Positions 1 through 8,829 of a stretch of 64,000 bases of DNA are shown piece by piece. How positions within the stretch are numbered: position 1 is the stretch's first letter; the number at the start of each line of letters is the position of its first letter. Under the pieces are notes generated by a model. The model was not told the DNA's origin and did no database searches. It worked only from the letters and a program-made list of their open reading frames with translations. Made by a program: the position numbers and the translations under genes. Source of the DNA: Sinohyriopsis cumingii (taxonomy: Eukaryota > Mollusca > Bivalvia > Unionida > Unionidae); the NCBI GenBank assembly GCA_028554795.2, contig CM068830.1, positions 110,311,214-110,375,213 of the forward strand, written 5' to 3'.

Positions 1-230
1 CCGATCACATAACTTGCGCTGGCGTCTCTACGTCGATTACATTCAAGACAGGTCAACATCACATTATCACGTGTATGACCGCACTGTTATCTTTTTCTAT
101 CTACGGTAAATTGTCTTGAATTTTTATTCGAATACTGCTATAGCATTATACAATTACAGCTCGCGCAGTGATTATCATGCTGTTGTTTTAACGCGTTAAT
201 AAATTCAACATCAAGGTCGAACTCGCGATT
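1..230 (-). pseudogene. HNH-like zinc module at the end of the polyprotein (fossil)
   Basis: Read on the minus strand, this stretch shows paired cysteines (CASC), a VDR motif, then GHTRDN and a CLECNRRR motif. This is the layout of a treble-clef HNH-type zinc module. It follows the SF1 helicase, as I recall from polymerase-helicase proteins annotated in arbuscular mycorrhizal fungi and some other eukaryotes. It may assist DNA binding or cutting during replication. The window edge cuts it off. It belongs to the fossil element and is not whole. Confidence 0.55.
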
Positions 231-1235
231 ATTTTTTTGTCACTCTGTTTGTAACCGGCGAGTTTTTTCTTATTATGTCGCTGTTGTTTTCATTATTAAT
301 TTTATCAGCTATTGACTCTTCCAAGACAATTCTTTGCAGTTGAGATATTCTTCTGAATCTGGACACAGCCAAGTAGACCAAGTTCAACCATTCGGTTCTA
401 TCATGAACGATCCAGACAGTTGTATCACTGATAGTTAGTCCTGGAGACGAATGTATCGTCGCTGCGTATCCCAGCGTCCACGGGGATTTATTCATTTTTA
501 GTGCATCTTTGACAACATTGACATCAACTGTGACAATATCATTCAATACTAAATTCTGTTTCTCTGTTTTTCCAGGAATATCAACATCTATATTCTGTAA
601 CCGCGTATCAGCTGGTCTATAACATAACGGTACTGGCAACATTGGAAACTTTTCTTGTTGTAATTGAAATAGCTGCTGTTGAAGTGTGTCTCTAACTATC
701 TTTCTACTTGCCACTATCAAATAGTCTGGTTTCCATTTTTTCCAAAAGTCGCTCATTGAAGTTTCAGGAATCATCTCGCGCATAATTTCGCATTGAATTG
801 TATTCGGTTGTAATCTGATTAATGTTTTATATTCCTTCAACGTTGCATCAAGTGCTCTATGATCATCAGACACTTCTTCATAATAATCAACAAAATCTTT
901 TAACCACAAATGCGGAGATGGACCAACAAAAGGTGGTGGCTGACCGTGATCACATTATCACTGCAGTATTCGCTGTTAGCAGCCAATCCAGAAACAATTT
1001 TAATATATCTAACGGTACCGTACATATCTCATCCCAAATTATTTTCCTTGGAATATATGTTGTTCCCATTCGATCTGGAGTCCATACACCACCGCTGTAT
1101 TTGAAAAAGCTGTGATAAGTATAAGAATTGACTCCTCGTTGTTTCATCTCCCTGGCGAGCCTGTGTGTAGGTGTTAGCACAATCATATGTGAAGATTTTC
1201 CACGAAATAAGTCTATCGCTCGAGTTTTGTGTCTA
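229..1235 (-). pseudogene. SF1 helicase domain of the replication polyprotein (fossil)
   Basis: This is the helicase half of a polymerase-helicase polyprotein, which would unwind DNA ahead of the polymerase. The visible motifs run in the expected order: VLTPTHRLA (motif Ia) followed by a TYHSFF block, KIIWDEICTVP (motif II, acidic pair), GYAATIHSSPGLT (motif V) and YLAVSRFRR (motif VI). The TPTHRLA/TYHSFF/IIWDE combination is typical of Pif1/RecD-like SF1 helicases fused to family B polymerases in a group of eukaryotic virus-like elements. The PolB domain lies directly upstream and an HNH-like module directly downstream. The gene is broken. The helicase call is firm; the precise clade is inference. 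Confidence 0.8.
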
Positions 1236-2879
1236 GTGATTGGATCATACACAGATGGTGCGTTTGACATTTCTGATAATTCTGATTTACAATAATCATC
1301 CTTAATTTCAACGTCAGCGGATTCACAATATCTATGTAACATTTCCTTTTTTATTCTCCAAGAACTCCATGATTCATCGTTGCTTGTAAAACAAGCCAGT
1401 GATTCTGAATATCTGCTACTGATATAAAATGAATCCGTTGCAACTCTAACTGCAGTGTCAGGAAATCGATTTATCATTGATAGCAAATTTATAGAAACAT
1501 AAGCTAGCATCGAAGATCTTAAATGTGTGTATTGAGGCGATTCTCCGCTAATATAACTTACAATTGTGCCCAAATTTTCCCCGTCGGACAAGAGCGTGTC
1601 CTCCCGATTACAAAATATATTTCTCGCAACGGCATCAGCAATTATAAAATTTAATTCAGCGTCATCGATAATCAATCGACAGTGATGTAGTTTATGATCA
1701 TATGCACCACCTTGAGTAAATTTACCGATTATTCTTCGTCCGAGATCTTTTGCTGTTTTTTCAGTATTGCTGAGTTTAATCTTAAGAATTTTAGAAGCCT
1801 CACCAACAATGACATCCAAGGGAGTATTTGGACTCTCTCGTGCATACTCGCCAATAACCTCATCCAAACTGATACATTCCGGTGTTGGCAACCAAACTGA
1901 AGTCTGCGGTCGATATGATATGATTGCTTCCCTGACTGTCAACGATACCTGTATTCGGCTGTCAAGCATATATCGCAATAACACTATTGGTGCCCAACGC
2001 TTTTCACTAAAGTGTCTGCCAAACCAAACATAACAGCACGGGTGAAGCTCTTTAGCAAATTCAAAGGAAGTCACACGAGCAAATCCTGTCAGGGTAAAAT
2101 CGGGTAAAGAACCGTTTATAGCAACTCGTGTCATCGAGTTCGTGGGATGTCCAAATCGCTTAAAGTATTCGCGGCACTCGTCCATCCCGAGAAAGCTTCC
2201 GAGATAACACGCAATCATATCCACGGAAATCATATCCCGGTAGTCATACCGGGTATTCCACAGCCCGCCATGTCCATACTCGACACAACTCAATTGTATA
2301 TCCGAGAGAAACTCACTTCGTGTTGGTCCACACGAATTTCTTTCTCTTGCGGTGTGAACGGCAACACTCGGAACTGTAAAACAATTAGTTAATACCTGCT
2401 CAGTATTTTCTTCAATTACATATTCTCTTCGAGTTTTTTCATTTGTTGTTGCAGAGACTCCGTCCGGTATAATTCGCCGTTAGATCTTACAAATTGATCA
2501 TATTCGCCATCTTCGGAACTTTTAAACAACCACATCGACACAGGTCATTTTTACTTATCTGTTTAATAAAATCAAATATATTCCCCTGATAATATTTCAC
2601 AACACGATCTCGCGGAAATAGCGTAACTGCGTTAGTCCAAGCGTGAGTGTTATGATCAATGATATTAATTGGAGCCCCGTATCGATTATATTTCGATTTG
2701 GATAATACTTCCTCTGTTATCGTTGTTACGGTTATGGAAAATCTTAATGCTTTTTCTAACTCGGCGACATCGTTTATTGACGCTCCTGTGTGTTTGACTC
2801 GCTCCGCCCACGCTGCTATCTTGGACTGTCTTAACGCAGTCAGACTGTTTCCGCGTATCGCATTTTTAAAATGTTCCAT
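1236..2879 (-). pseudogene. PolB: Family B DNA polymerase domain, polymerase-helicase type (fossil)
   Basis: The region encodes the polymerase part of a replication polyprotein. A motif-A-like segment, SVDMIACYLGSF, lies near 2200 and a motif-C-like ATDSFYIS near 1430, in the right order and spacing for family B palm motifs. The upstream part, around 2500-2880, carries a GAPINIIDHNTHAW segment that I recognise from the exonuclease/N-terminal part of polymerase-helicase fusions. The helicase follows without a clear separate start, which suggests one polyprotein. It differs plainly from the two other PolB types in this window at 18-21/34-36 kb and 53-54 kb. Broken in several places. Confidence 0.75.
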
Positions 2880-2939
2880 TACTCACTCGGCTACACAATT
2901 CAGCGCCAACGACGAAGTCGTTTTCATCGGGTGAGTTTA

Positions 2940-3428
2940 TTAGTTTTTGGGTTTTTTTATCGGATAGATTCCATAAATGACCGAGGTCACAGGATACGCT
3001 CTCGAGTAATATGGTTTATCAATCCCAGTCAGCGCTCCTGGTTTGGAATCTTTACTTAACAGAATGGTCTTTCCGCTAGCAAGGACAGGGTCGAGTTTGT
3101 CATGGATAATCCACGTATCAGAATCTGCTTGCACAATAAATTTTATTCTGAAAAAATAGTTCCGATTATCAAGATAATCAATAATTGATTTTGCTCGTGC
3201 ATCATTCATTCTAACATCGATGACTTCGTCAACATTGACTGTGTCAATGTCGCGGATAATTTTGAATGACGACCACACATGAGATGCGCCGTCGTCGCGG
3301 AATTCTTTTTTGGCATTCCTGATAATATCAAACAGATTAGTCAGGTCTCGTCTTCGTGAGTCAGGGGTTAGTCTGTCAAGATCGAATCTCCCGGCGCCAA
3401 TGGCAGATAATCTTTCAAACTCCTCCAT
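2940..3428 (-). pseudogene. Leading part of the replication polyprotein, or separate gene of unknown role
   Basis: About 160 residues starting MEEFERLSAIGAG. A longer reading begins 54 bases earlier, but those extra codons are AT-rich promoter-like DNA, so the inner ATG is the better start. I recognise no domain. The sequence is charged and soluble-looking, with no signal peptide or membrane segment. It lies immediately upstream of the PolB segment on the same strand, so it may be the polyprotein's N-terminal region rather than a separate gene. Part of the element 1 fossil. Confidence 0.5.
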
Positions 3429-3473
3429 ATGATATTTAAGACAAATATTTAAATAAGAAATATTATATATAAA
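3429..3473. promoter_or_regulatory. Divergent AT-rich promoter between polyprotein and zinc-protein gene
   Basis: Forty-five bases separate two divergent start codons. On the plus side TATATATAAA runs straight into the ATG. The string AGACAAATA upstream recurs before the next plus-strand gene at 3780. The minus side has TTAAATAT just before its ATG. The very short leader and the TATA-like run touching the ATG suggest a virus-type compact promoter. This is inference from two examples. Confidence 0.45.
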
Positions 3474-3710
3474 ATGAATCATTGTAAGTGGTTTGGTACA
3501 AAATCATTAACCCTTTGTAATAAATCCTGCAGAGGTGAATTCTGCGGAAACCATTCCCAAAGCGTTCGAAGGGGGATTTTAGGGCCAATACCCTGCCTGC
3601 GATGTGGTGTTGGGGTCAGGGATAAAACACAGTTATGTGCAAGTTGCGGAGGAAAACGATACCCTGAACTCAAGCGATATTACAATAAAAAAATAACGAT
3701 GTTGCGCTGA
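3474..3710 (+). CDS. Small cysteine-rich zinc-binding protein
   Basis: A 78-residue protein, apparently whole. The N-terminal half has C4, C15, C19 and a CRGEFCGNH cluster, a pattern common in small zinc proteins of large DNA viruses. The C-terminal half has a second ribbon-like pair, CLRCG and CASCGG, with a basic tail. The two CxxC-type pairs probably hold one or two zinc ions, suggesting nucleic-acid binding or transcription control. It is on the plus strand, opposite to the replication polyprotein, and is followed by the HNH gene in the same direction. Known: such cysteine spacing binds zinc. Inferred: its role in the element. Confidence 0.65.
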   Translation: MNHCKWFGTKSLTLCNKSCRGEFCGNHSQSVRRGILGPIPCLRCGVGVRDKTQLCASCGGKRYPELKRYYNKKITMLR

Positions 3711-3739
3711 AATCCGAGCGTGATTATTTAACTAAGTTT

Positions 3740-3782
3740 TCAGACAAATTATGATTTAGACAAATACATTATTATATAAATG
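3740..3782 (+). promoter_or_regulatory. Promoter-like motif before the HNH gene
   Basis: AGACAAATACATT is followed by ATTATATAAATG, in which the last ATG is the start codon at 3780. The same AGACAAATA and TATATAAA-ATG arrangement precedes the zinc-protein gene at 3474. It resembles compact viral promoters such as the poxvirus late TAAATG core, but AT-rich DNA can mimic this. Confidence 0.4.
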
Positions 3783-4280
3783 AGCCAAGAAGTTGTCCCA
3801 CATACTATCATTAAGAATTATGAAGCGAATCGCGAGGGAATAGTCAGACATTGCAGGTTGAAAAAACCAGTTGGTGTTGTTAATATTTCTGGTTATCTCA
3901 CGTTCTCGTTTCGTGCTGATAAGCAGAAAAGTTATTGCTGTCATCGTTTTGTGTACGAGTGTTTCTTTGGGATAATCAAAGATGGTCTTGTGATCAATCA
4001 TATCAACGGTGTAAAAACGGACAATACTTTATCCAATCTGAGGGTTGTCACACAAAGCCAGAATTGTAAATTTGGAAACACTGGATATAATGATAAAAGT
4101 GCCAGAGCAATTTTATCTATAAATTTAGAGACTGGCGAAGAAATAATGTTTCAATCACTGTATGCAGCTGGCAAGTATTTTGATATTCACAGATTCTCAA
4201 TACGTTTTGTCGCAGATAATATAACTAAATCTACCTTATCAAAAAAATATAAGCAGAAAATCACCTGTCAATATCAATAA
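3780..4280 (+). CDS. HNH endonuclease with C-terminal NUMOD-like domain
   Basis: A 166-residue protein that looks whole. Residues 54-92 carry the HNH core: CHRFVYECFFG, then NHINGVKTDNTLSNLR and VVT, matching the HNH_3 type found in phage and giant-virus homing nucleases. Residues about 116-142 (ETGEEIMFQSLYAAGKYF) resemble a NUMOD1-type DNA-binding repeat. It would nick or cut double-stranded DNA at a specific site. It could be a free-standing homing endonuclease that colonised the element or a nuclease the element used for its own processing. It lies on the plus strand with its own short promoter and a hairpin 65 bases after the stop. Confidence 0.85.
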   Translation: MSQEVVPHTIIKNYEANREGIVRHCRLKKPVGVVNISGYLTFSFRADKQKSYCCHRFVYECFFGIIKDGLVINHINGVKTDNTLSNLRVVTQSQNCKFGNTGYNDKSARAILSINLETGEEIMFQSLYAAGKYFDIHRFSIRFVADNITKSTLSKKYKQKITCQYQ

Positions 4281-4344
4281 TGAAGATGAACTATCAAGTA
4301 ATTACGTAGAATTATATTTATTTAATTTTTTTCTATAATGTAAA

Positions 4345-4362
4345 AACGGAGATAACTCCGTT
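4345..4362 (+). terminator. Hairpin downstream of the HNH gene
   Basis: AACGGAG and CTCCGTT form a perfect 7-bp stem with a 4-base loop, just after a T-rich run. It sits 65 bases past the HNH stop. It may mark a transcript end; the similarity of CGGAG/CTCCG to the larger hairpin at 4840-4972 is noted. Weak evidence. Confidence 0.35.
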
Positions 4363-4839
4363 AAGTATATCATGCAATTAGTTCCCTCCCTTTGCACAAC
4401 ACTCCTTGAGATTGTGCAATACCCGAGCGGTATACAATTATTATTTACAGCCAATTGAGTCACAGTCTATAACACTTCCGCGTTCACAAGTACAGGTATT
4501 TTTCAAATCAGAATTTAAATTTAGTTCAGAACTTGTTAACGATATATACCACAGACGGGTAAACGGTTCTCCGTGTACCGGTAACACGATCTCTAATTAC
4601 TTCCCCTGCTGACTTGGTCAAGGTGACTTCGTCTAAAACTGTCAACACGGGCGGGTGTACAATAAATAATATTTTTTTCACAGATAAAGTCTTTATTTTA
4701 TTACACTTGTTCGGTTTTATGGTTCATCTGTGTTTTTTTCTGCGATTATATTTAAGAAAACAAGCACGAAAAACCAAGTGACCTATTTTTGAACTTCCAA
4801 ATATCAGTCAACTTAAATACAATACGATCTTATTAGAAG
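4363..4839. other. No gene seen; AT-rich spacer
   Basis: Short open frames here have no recognisable protein character. The stretch lies between the HNH gene and a long hairpin. I see no repeats of note other than AT-rich runs. Confidence 0.5.
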
Positions 4840-4972
4840 ACGGAGTCTTCGAAGTTCAACAGCAATCAATACCATCTTGTCATATCTGCTCATGGCGGAT
4901 GCTTTTTCGTCATCCAGGGGTTGATTTTGGGGGATGGTATTGATTGCTGTTGAGTGTAGAAAATGACTCCGT
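4840..4972. repeat. Long near-perfect hairpin
   Basis: CAACAGCAATCAATACCATC (4857-4876) is exactly complementary to 4933-4952. An outer 8-bp stem, ACGGAGTC at 4840-4847, pairs with GACTCCGT at 4965-4972. The loop is about 56 bases. Twenty perfectly paired bases in an old element is unusual. It could be a structured RNA, a replication or packaging signal, or a small inverted-repeat transposon. Confidence 0.8.
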
Positions 4973-4974
4973 TA

Positions 4975-5375
4975 GGATAAGTCGTACTGTAAATGTTGTA
5001 AATACTATGTGTCTGTACCGTCCTACTGTAAATAGTGTAAATACTGTAAATAGTGTAAATACTATATGTTGTGCTGTCCTTAGTTACGACTGTAAATAAT
5101 GTAAATACTATATGTTGTGCTGTCCTTAGTTACTACTGTAAATAGTGTAAATACTATATGTTGTGCTGTCCTACTGTAAGCTTGCTAAAATGCGGTGGCA
5201 ATTTAGAAGCTTTGCAAATGTAAATATTATGTATAATAGTGTAAATACATGTAAATACTATATGTTGTACTGTCCTACTGTAAGCTTGCTAAAATGCGGT
5301 GGCACTTTAGGAGCTTTACAAATGTAAATATTATGTATAACAGAGTAAATAGTATAAATACTATATGTTGTGTTG
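4975..5375. repeat. AT-rich minisatellite
   Basis: Many imperfect copies of a unit reading roughly TGTAAATAGTGTAAATACTA followed by TATGTTGTGCTGTCC. Within it a roughly 105-base segment (TACTGTAAGCTTGC.. and following) occurs twice, near 5171-5240 and 5276-5345. A pair of related CACATGGGGG-bearing units follows at 5400-5540. No gene. Confidence 0.8.
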
Positions 5376-5601
5376 TCCCTATATGAACCTGTTAGCATAT
5401 CATTTGATAAACTAGGGGCCCACATGGGGGATGTCTCGTCGCTCGCAAACACACCCTCTGGGTTCTCTAGACTGTTATTTGACAGGTTAGGGCTCACATG
5501 GGGGTTGTGTTTCCGCTCCTGAGTTTGGTAGCCTATCATATGATAAGCTAGATGCTCAAGGAGGTGTGGTGTCCATTTTGTTTTCTTTTAAATATTTAAT
5601 A

Positions 5602-5604
<3 letters not shown>

Positions 5605-5670
<66 letters not shown>
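5605..5670. repeat. (AT)n microsatellite
   Basis: About 66 bases of uninterrupted AT dinucleotides, ending exactly at the start codon of the next small gene. Confidence 0.95.
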
Positions 5671-5673
<3 letters not shown>

Positions 5674-5978
5674 TTACGAAAACATCAGTGATGTGATTGT
5701 TGCTATTAAAAAATTAGAAGAGCACGGATTTTATATATCTCTAAATTCTGAAACAATTATGTCTGATTTTGAATCATTACATGAAGCGTTATACAGGGCG
5801 TTATATTCTTCCTGCTCAATATCGATTTCCCAAAAAAATTCAAAATAATTTGTATAAATCACTGGCTACAGTAGATGAAGCACAAATAAATGAATTTGTT
5901 TCATTATCTCGTGCAACTGAAAAAATTAGGTTGAAATTATCTCAAGAGTATGAAATGAAAAAAATAATAAATACGTGA
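5669..5978 (+). pseudogene. Small element 1 gene of unknown function (fossil)
   Basis: Plus-strand coding signal on the scale of about 100 residues, starting MNYENISDVIVAIKKLEEHG and ending with a charged helix-rich part (ATEKIRLKLSQEYEM). I do not recognise the family. It has no cysteine pairs, membrane segment or signal peptide. The amphipathic, Lys/Glu-rich end could form a coiled coil. It sits in the accessory block of element 1 and is broken. Confidence 0.45.
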
Positions 5979-6181
5979 GTAAGAAAATTAAAAAAATTAT
6001 ATGTCCGCTGATGTAATCAAGGATGAAATAATCACGACGAAATCAAGGACGACGAAATCAAGGACGACGAAGTAAATACCTCACCTTGATTTACTTGGAA
6101 ATGAAAATGAAAGTAACAAAAAGTGATATATTTTTTTTACTTCCTTGATGAAATCGCCTTGATTTTATCAAGGTGATGAAA

Positions 6182-6430
6182 TCAGCGAGATAAGTCGGGG
6201 GGTTTAATGCAGGAGTGTGCATAATTGAGAATTTGATCTCTGTCACTTACAATTGAAATAATATGCTCGCGTCTGAGATTATCTAACTGTTGCTGTGTTA
6301 GTAAGAAGTCTTCGTCTCCGTATTCGTCAATAATGAATTTAACGTTAATTTCTTCTTGTGTAAATGCAGCCCTAACTGCTTGCTCGAGCGCTTGTTTGTC
6401 ATATACGAAAACATTTATGTGGTGGTACAT
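6182..6430 (-). CDS. Small acidic protein of unknown function, copy 1
   Basis: An 82-residue open frame that looks whole. It starts MYHHINVFVYDKQALEQAV and contains the acidic block DEYGDEDFLLTQQQLDNL. No known domain was recognised. A decayed relative sits directly upstream on the same strand (6479-6670) with the same plan: MYH start, a hydrophobic-acidic I(I/V)D.Y segment and an (F)(I/L)LT..QL.(N/R)L block. The shared plan across a tandem pair shows the frame is real. A short TTTATAAATATG start context resembles those at 3474 and 3780. Confidence 0.6.
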   Translation of the reverse strand: MYHHINVFVYDKQALEQAVRAAFTQEEINVKFIIDEYGDEDFLLTQQQLDNLRREHIISIVSDRDQILNYAHSCIKPPDLSR

Positions 6431-6478
6431 ATTTATAAATCTAATCTAAGATCTAAATACGCGTATATATTTGAGTAT

Positions 6479-6670
6479 TTGATGAATACCGCAATGCGCG
6501 ATCACATCATGATCTTTTGTTAGTCGCTGTAGTTGCACATCAGTCAGTATAAAATCATTATTACTGTATACATCAACAATTATTTTTTTTCCGGGGTAAC
6601 TTTTCCGGTTTTGACATTTTCATCAAGAAGTTCTTTATTATGTATGAAACATTTCACGCGGTGATACATT
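6479..6670 (-). pseudogene. Decayed tandem paralogue of the 6182-6430 gene
   Basis: The start reads MYHRVKCFIHNKELLDE, and downstream VDVYSNNDFILTDVQLQRL aligns with the neighbour's IDEYGDEDFLLTQQQLDNL. It lies about 50 bases upstream of copy 1 in the same direction. The start codon is again embedded in a TATA-like run (TATATAATG). Broken fossil of unknown function. Confidence 0.6.
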
Positions 6671-6761
6671 ATATAATACTCGCTTGATTAATTGTGAAAT
6701 ATATTTTTCTGCAGATTTCAATATTTTTTAACTTTTTTTTTTTACTGAAAAACGTTGAATT

Positions 6762-6902
6762 TACTAGTAAACACCCTATCAAATTTAGCAAATTGGACGA
6801 TTTCTGTAATTTTTGCTAGTAACACCCTATCAAAATTAGCAAATTGGACGATTTCTGTGATTTTTACTAGTAAACACCCTATCAGAATTAGCAAATCGGA
6901 CA
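6762..6902. repeat. Three tandem copies of a ~63-base unit
   Basis: The block ACTAGTAAACACCCTATCAA plus a following TTAGCAAATTGGACGATTTC segment occurs three times with few differences. It lies between the small tandem gene pair and the penton-like gene. No coding character. Such iterons sometimes mark replication or regulatory regions; that role here is a guess. Confidence 0.85.
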
Positions 6903-6939
6903 GTGTGCACAAAATATATATAAAATAAAATATTTTTAC

Positions 6940-7030
6940 TGGAAAGTCTTAAGACTTGAGAACCCCGAAAATCGAAGATTTTTAGGATTTCACCCTGATT
7001 GGAAGTCTTAAGGCTTGAAAATCCCTGGAT
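6940..7030. repeat. Duplicated palindrome AAGTCTTAAGACTT
   Basis: A perfect 14-base palindrome at 6944-6957 recurs with one difference at 7003-7016. Each is followed by a similar GAA..CCC..GATTT(T).. stretch and a GGATTTCACC motif. It overlaps the end of the penton-like gene, where it may serve as a transcript-end structure. Confidence 0.7.
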
Positions 7031-8439
7031 TTCACCAGGACATTAATATGTAGTGTTTCATTCCGTAAATTAATAAGGTTCCCACGTTGGTCTGTCAGCG
7101 CGAAATTTATTCTGGTCAGCCACGGATTATGACATCGTAGATAGACCGGTTTGATTGGCTTTTGCACAATCATAAATCCAGGTGGTTCTTTCGGAGTAAA
7201 TGAATAAAGAATAAATCCTTGCTGGGCTTGATTTGATACTGTTGTGTCCGTGCTGTAACTGCCATCAATGACATCACACACAAGATTAACCGCGACCAAT
7301 TCAGTTATGTTTACGATGCCCGGGGATACATGCCGGCCTTGCCCTTCGGGGTCATTGTTGTATCTGAGGGTAGTTGGCTCCGGTAGTGTTCACATGTGTT
7401 GTGCAAGTATTTCATCAAAGGACTCATTGATGAGGTCGGTGACGGATTTTCTTAACTCGGGTACGTTATATCCGGGAAATTTAAAATTCGGCAGCGTGGC
7501 TTCCGTCAGTGAATAACCAGCTAGAAAGTTTTGCTTATCGTGAATGAATTCGTTATCAGTGTAATCAGTTATTACCTGAATTGCTCGCTGATTAATATGT
7601 TCCATGTCGGCGGCAAGCTGATTTAATATTTCAATCCGCGTAATAATTTCGCTGCGTGATCTTGCAAGATAAAAAAGATGCTCTTGGAAGAGCCGCCGTA
7701 GCTGCGTTAGTTGTCTTTTATGTTCTTGATTAATAGTTTTATAATATTCAATAATATCTCTTAGGTCAAGAATAATAGCACTAGTTCTTCCTCGGGTAAA
7801 AGCCCACCAAATATTGTCCTTGTCGGGGAAACCAAACCTGCTACCCAACATTGCACTTCTTATATTATCCAGATGTTGTTTATATGACGGGCTAATTTCA
7901 TGATATGATTGTTTGTTAGTGACATAGTCAGACTTTTTAGGTGTTGGTGGTATTGGTTGTACCGGTGGAGCGACTTCAGGCCATCCTAACACTGTTCTGA
8001 TCGAACTATTGTATATATCCACGGCGTAGTCTGGAGTGTTTATTTAGATCGCTGACGACAGCGTTGGCTCATGAACAGTTATTGTTATTTTGGATTCCTT
8101 TGTTGTGATATTTTTTATTCGACGTTGCAATTCTTCATTGATTTCTTCGATTTGATAAGACCCGGTTGGTAACCCAATGACGTTCCAGTCTGGCGTGACA
8201 TCGGGTTTATTTTTATATGCTAATACAAACGAATTATTTGCTGGCAAACCACCAAACGATTTTGATCTGATATTGGGCCAACTATGATATACTCGTAATT
8301 GTGCTAACGCGATCTCGCTTATTGGAATCGCAGTTGAAAAATTAATATTGAATTCTGGCTTAGTTGAGGTTACTGTTAACAAAGATGTTCGCGTCGGGCT
8401 TGTATTTGCGACTATCTGCTGAAGTAATTCCGTTGACAT
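6982..8439 (-). pseudogene. Penton-like minor capsid protein (fossil)
   Basis: The leading part (MSTELLQQIV...) has features I know from penton/minor capsid proteins next to adintovirus-like capsid genes: ISEIALAQLRVYHSWPNI, then a LPTGSYQIEEIN block and ITITVHEPTL. The trailing part has IDGSYSTD, FILYSFTPKEPPGF, KPVYLRCHN and the hallmark end INFALTDQRGNLINL. The middle is rich in charged helices and fits less well. This protein would sit at the fivefold vertices. It is broken. It lies between the hydrophobic-protein gene and the accessory block. Confidence 0.65.
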
Positions 8440-8444
8440 TGTTG

Positions 8445-8809
8445 TTATTTATCTGCTGTTTTTTCAAATCGAAGTACTTTATACGTTGAGCATAATCGTT
8501 GTACATCTTTGCCATTTGCGCAAATTCGGAATCTGATATTGTTGTATCGTCAAGACTGGATGATATCAACGACGACAATTTCGAGTAGGTGCTCGTGGCC
8601 GCGCTGTTTAACTTTTCATATTCGTGCAATTTTGTTAGCGCACACGAGGATATTTTTTTCGCAATAATATTATCAACTCCTGCAATTGTTGTTGATGTTG
8701 AAACTGTAATTGTGACCGCGATTGCAGTTGTCACTGGTGTCGGCGCTGATAATAATACTCCCGTAGATGCAACTATCTCGGATACCGAATATACTACTGT
8801 GTCTAACAT
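8445..8809 (-). CDS. Hydrophobic protein conserved in adintovirus-like elements
   Basis: About 120 residues starting MLDTVVYSVSEIV. Residues about 10-50 are Ala/Val/Thr-rich and hydrophobic, a probable membrane segment. Then comes a helical part with KKISSCALTKLHEYEKLNSA and a conserved-looking TISDSEFAQMAKMYNDY block. The pattern hydrophobic stretch, KLHEYEK, I(S)D.EF is one I associate with a protein found beside capsid genes in many invertebrate adintovirus-like elements; its function is unknown to me. The 3' end overlaps the start of the penton-like gene. Confidence 0.55.
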
Positions 8810-8829
8810 GATTACACGCCGTTTGTATT

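Noticed and set aside
4960-5375. Possible CRISPR-like array
   Set aside because: Units are imperfect, AT-rich and without unique spacers of constant length; this is a minisatellite in eukaryotic DNA.
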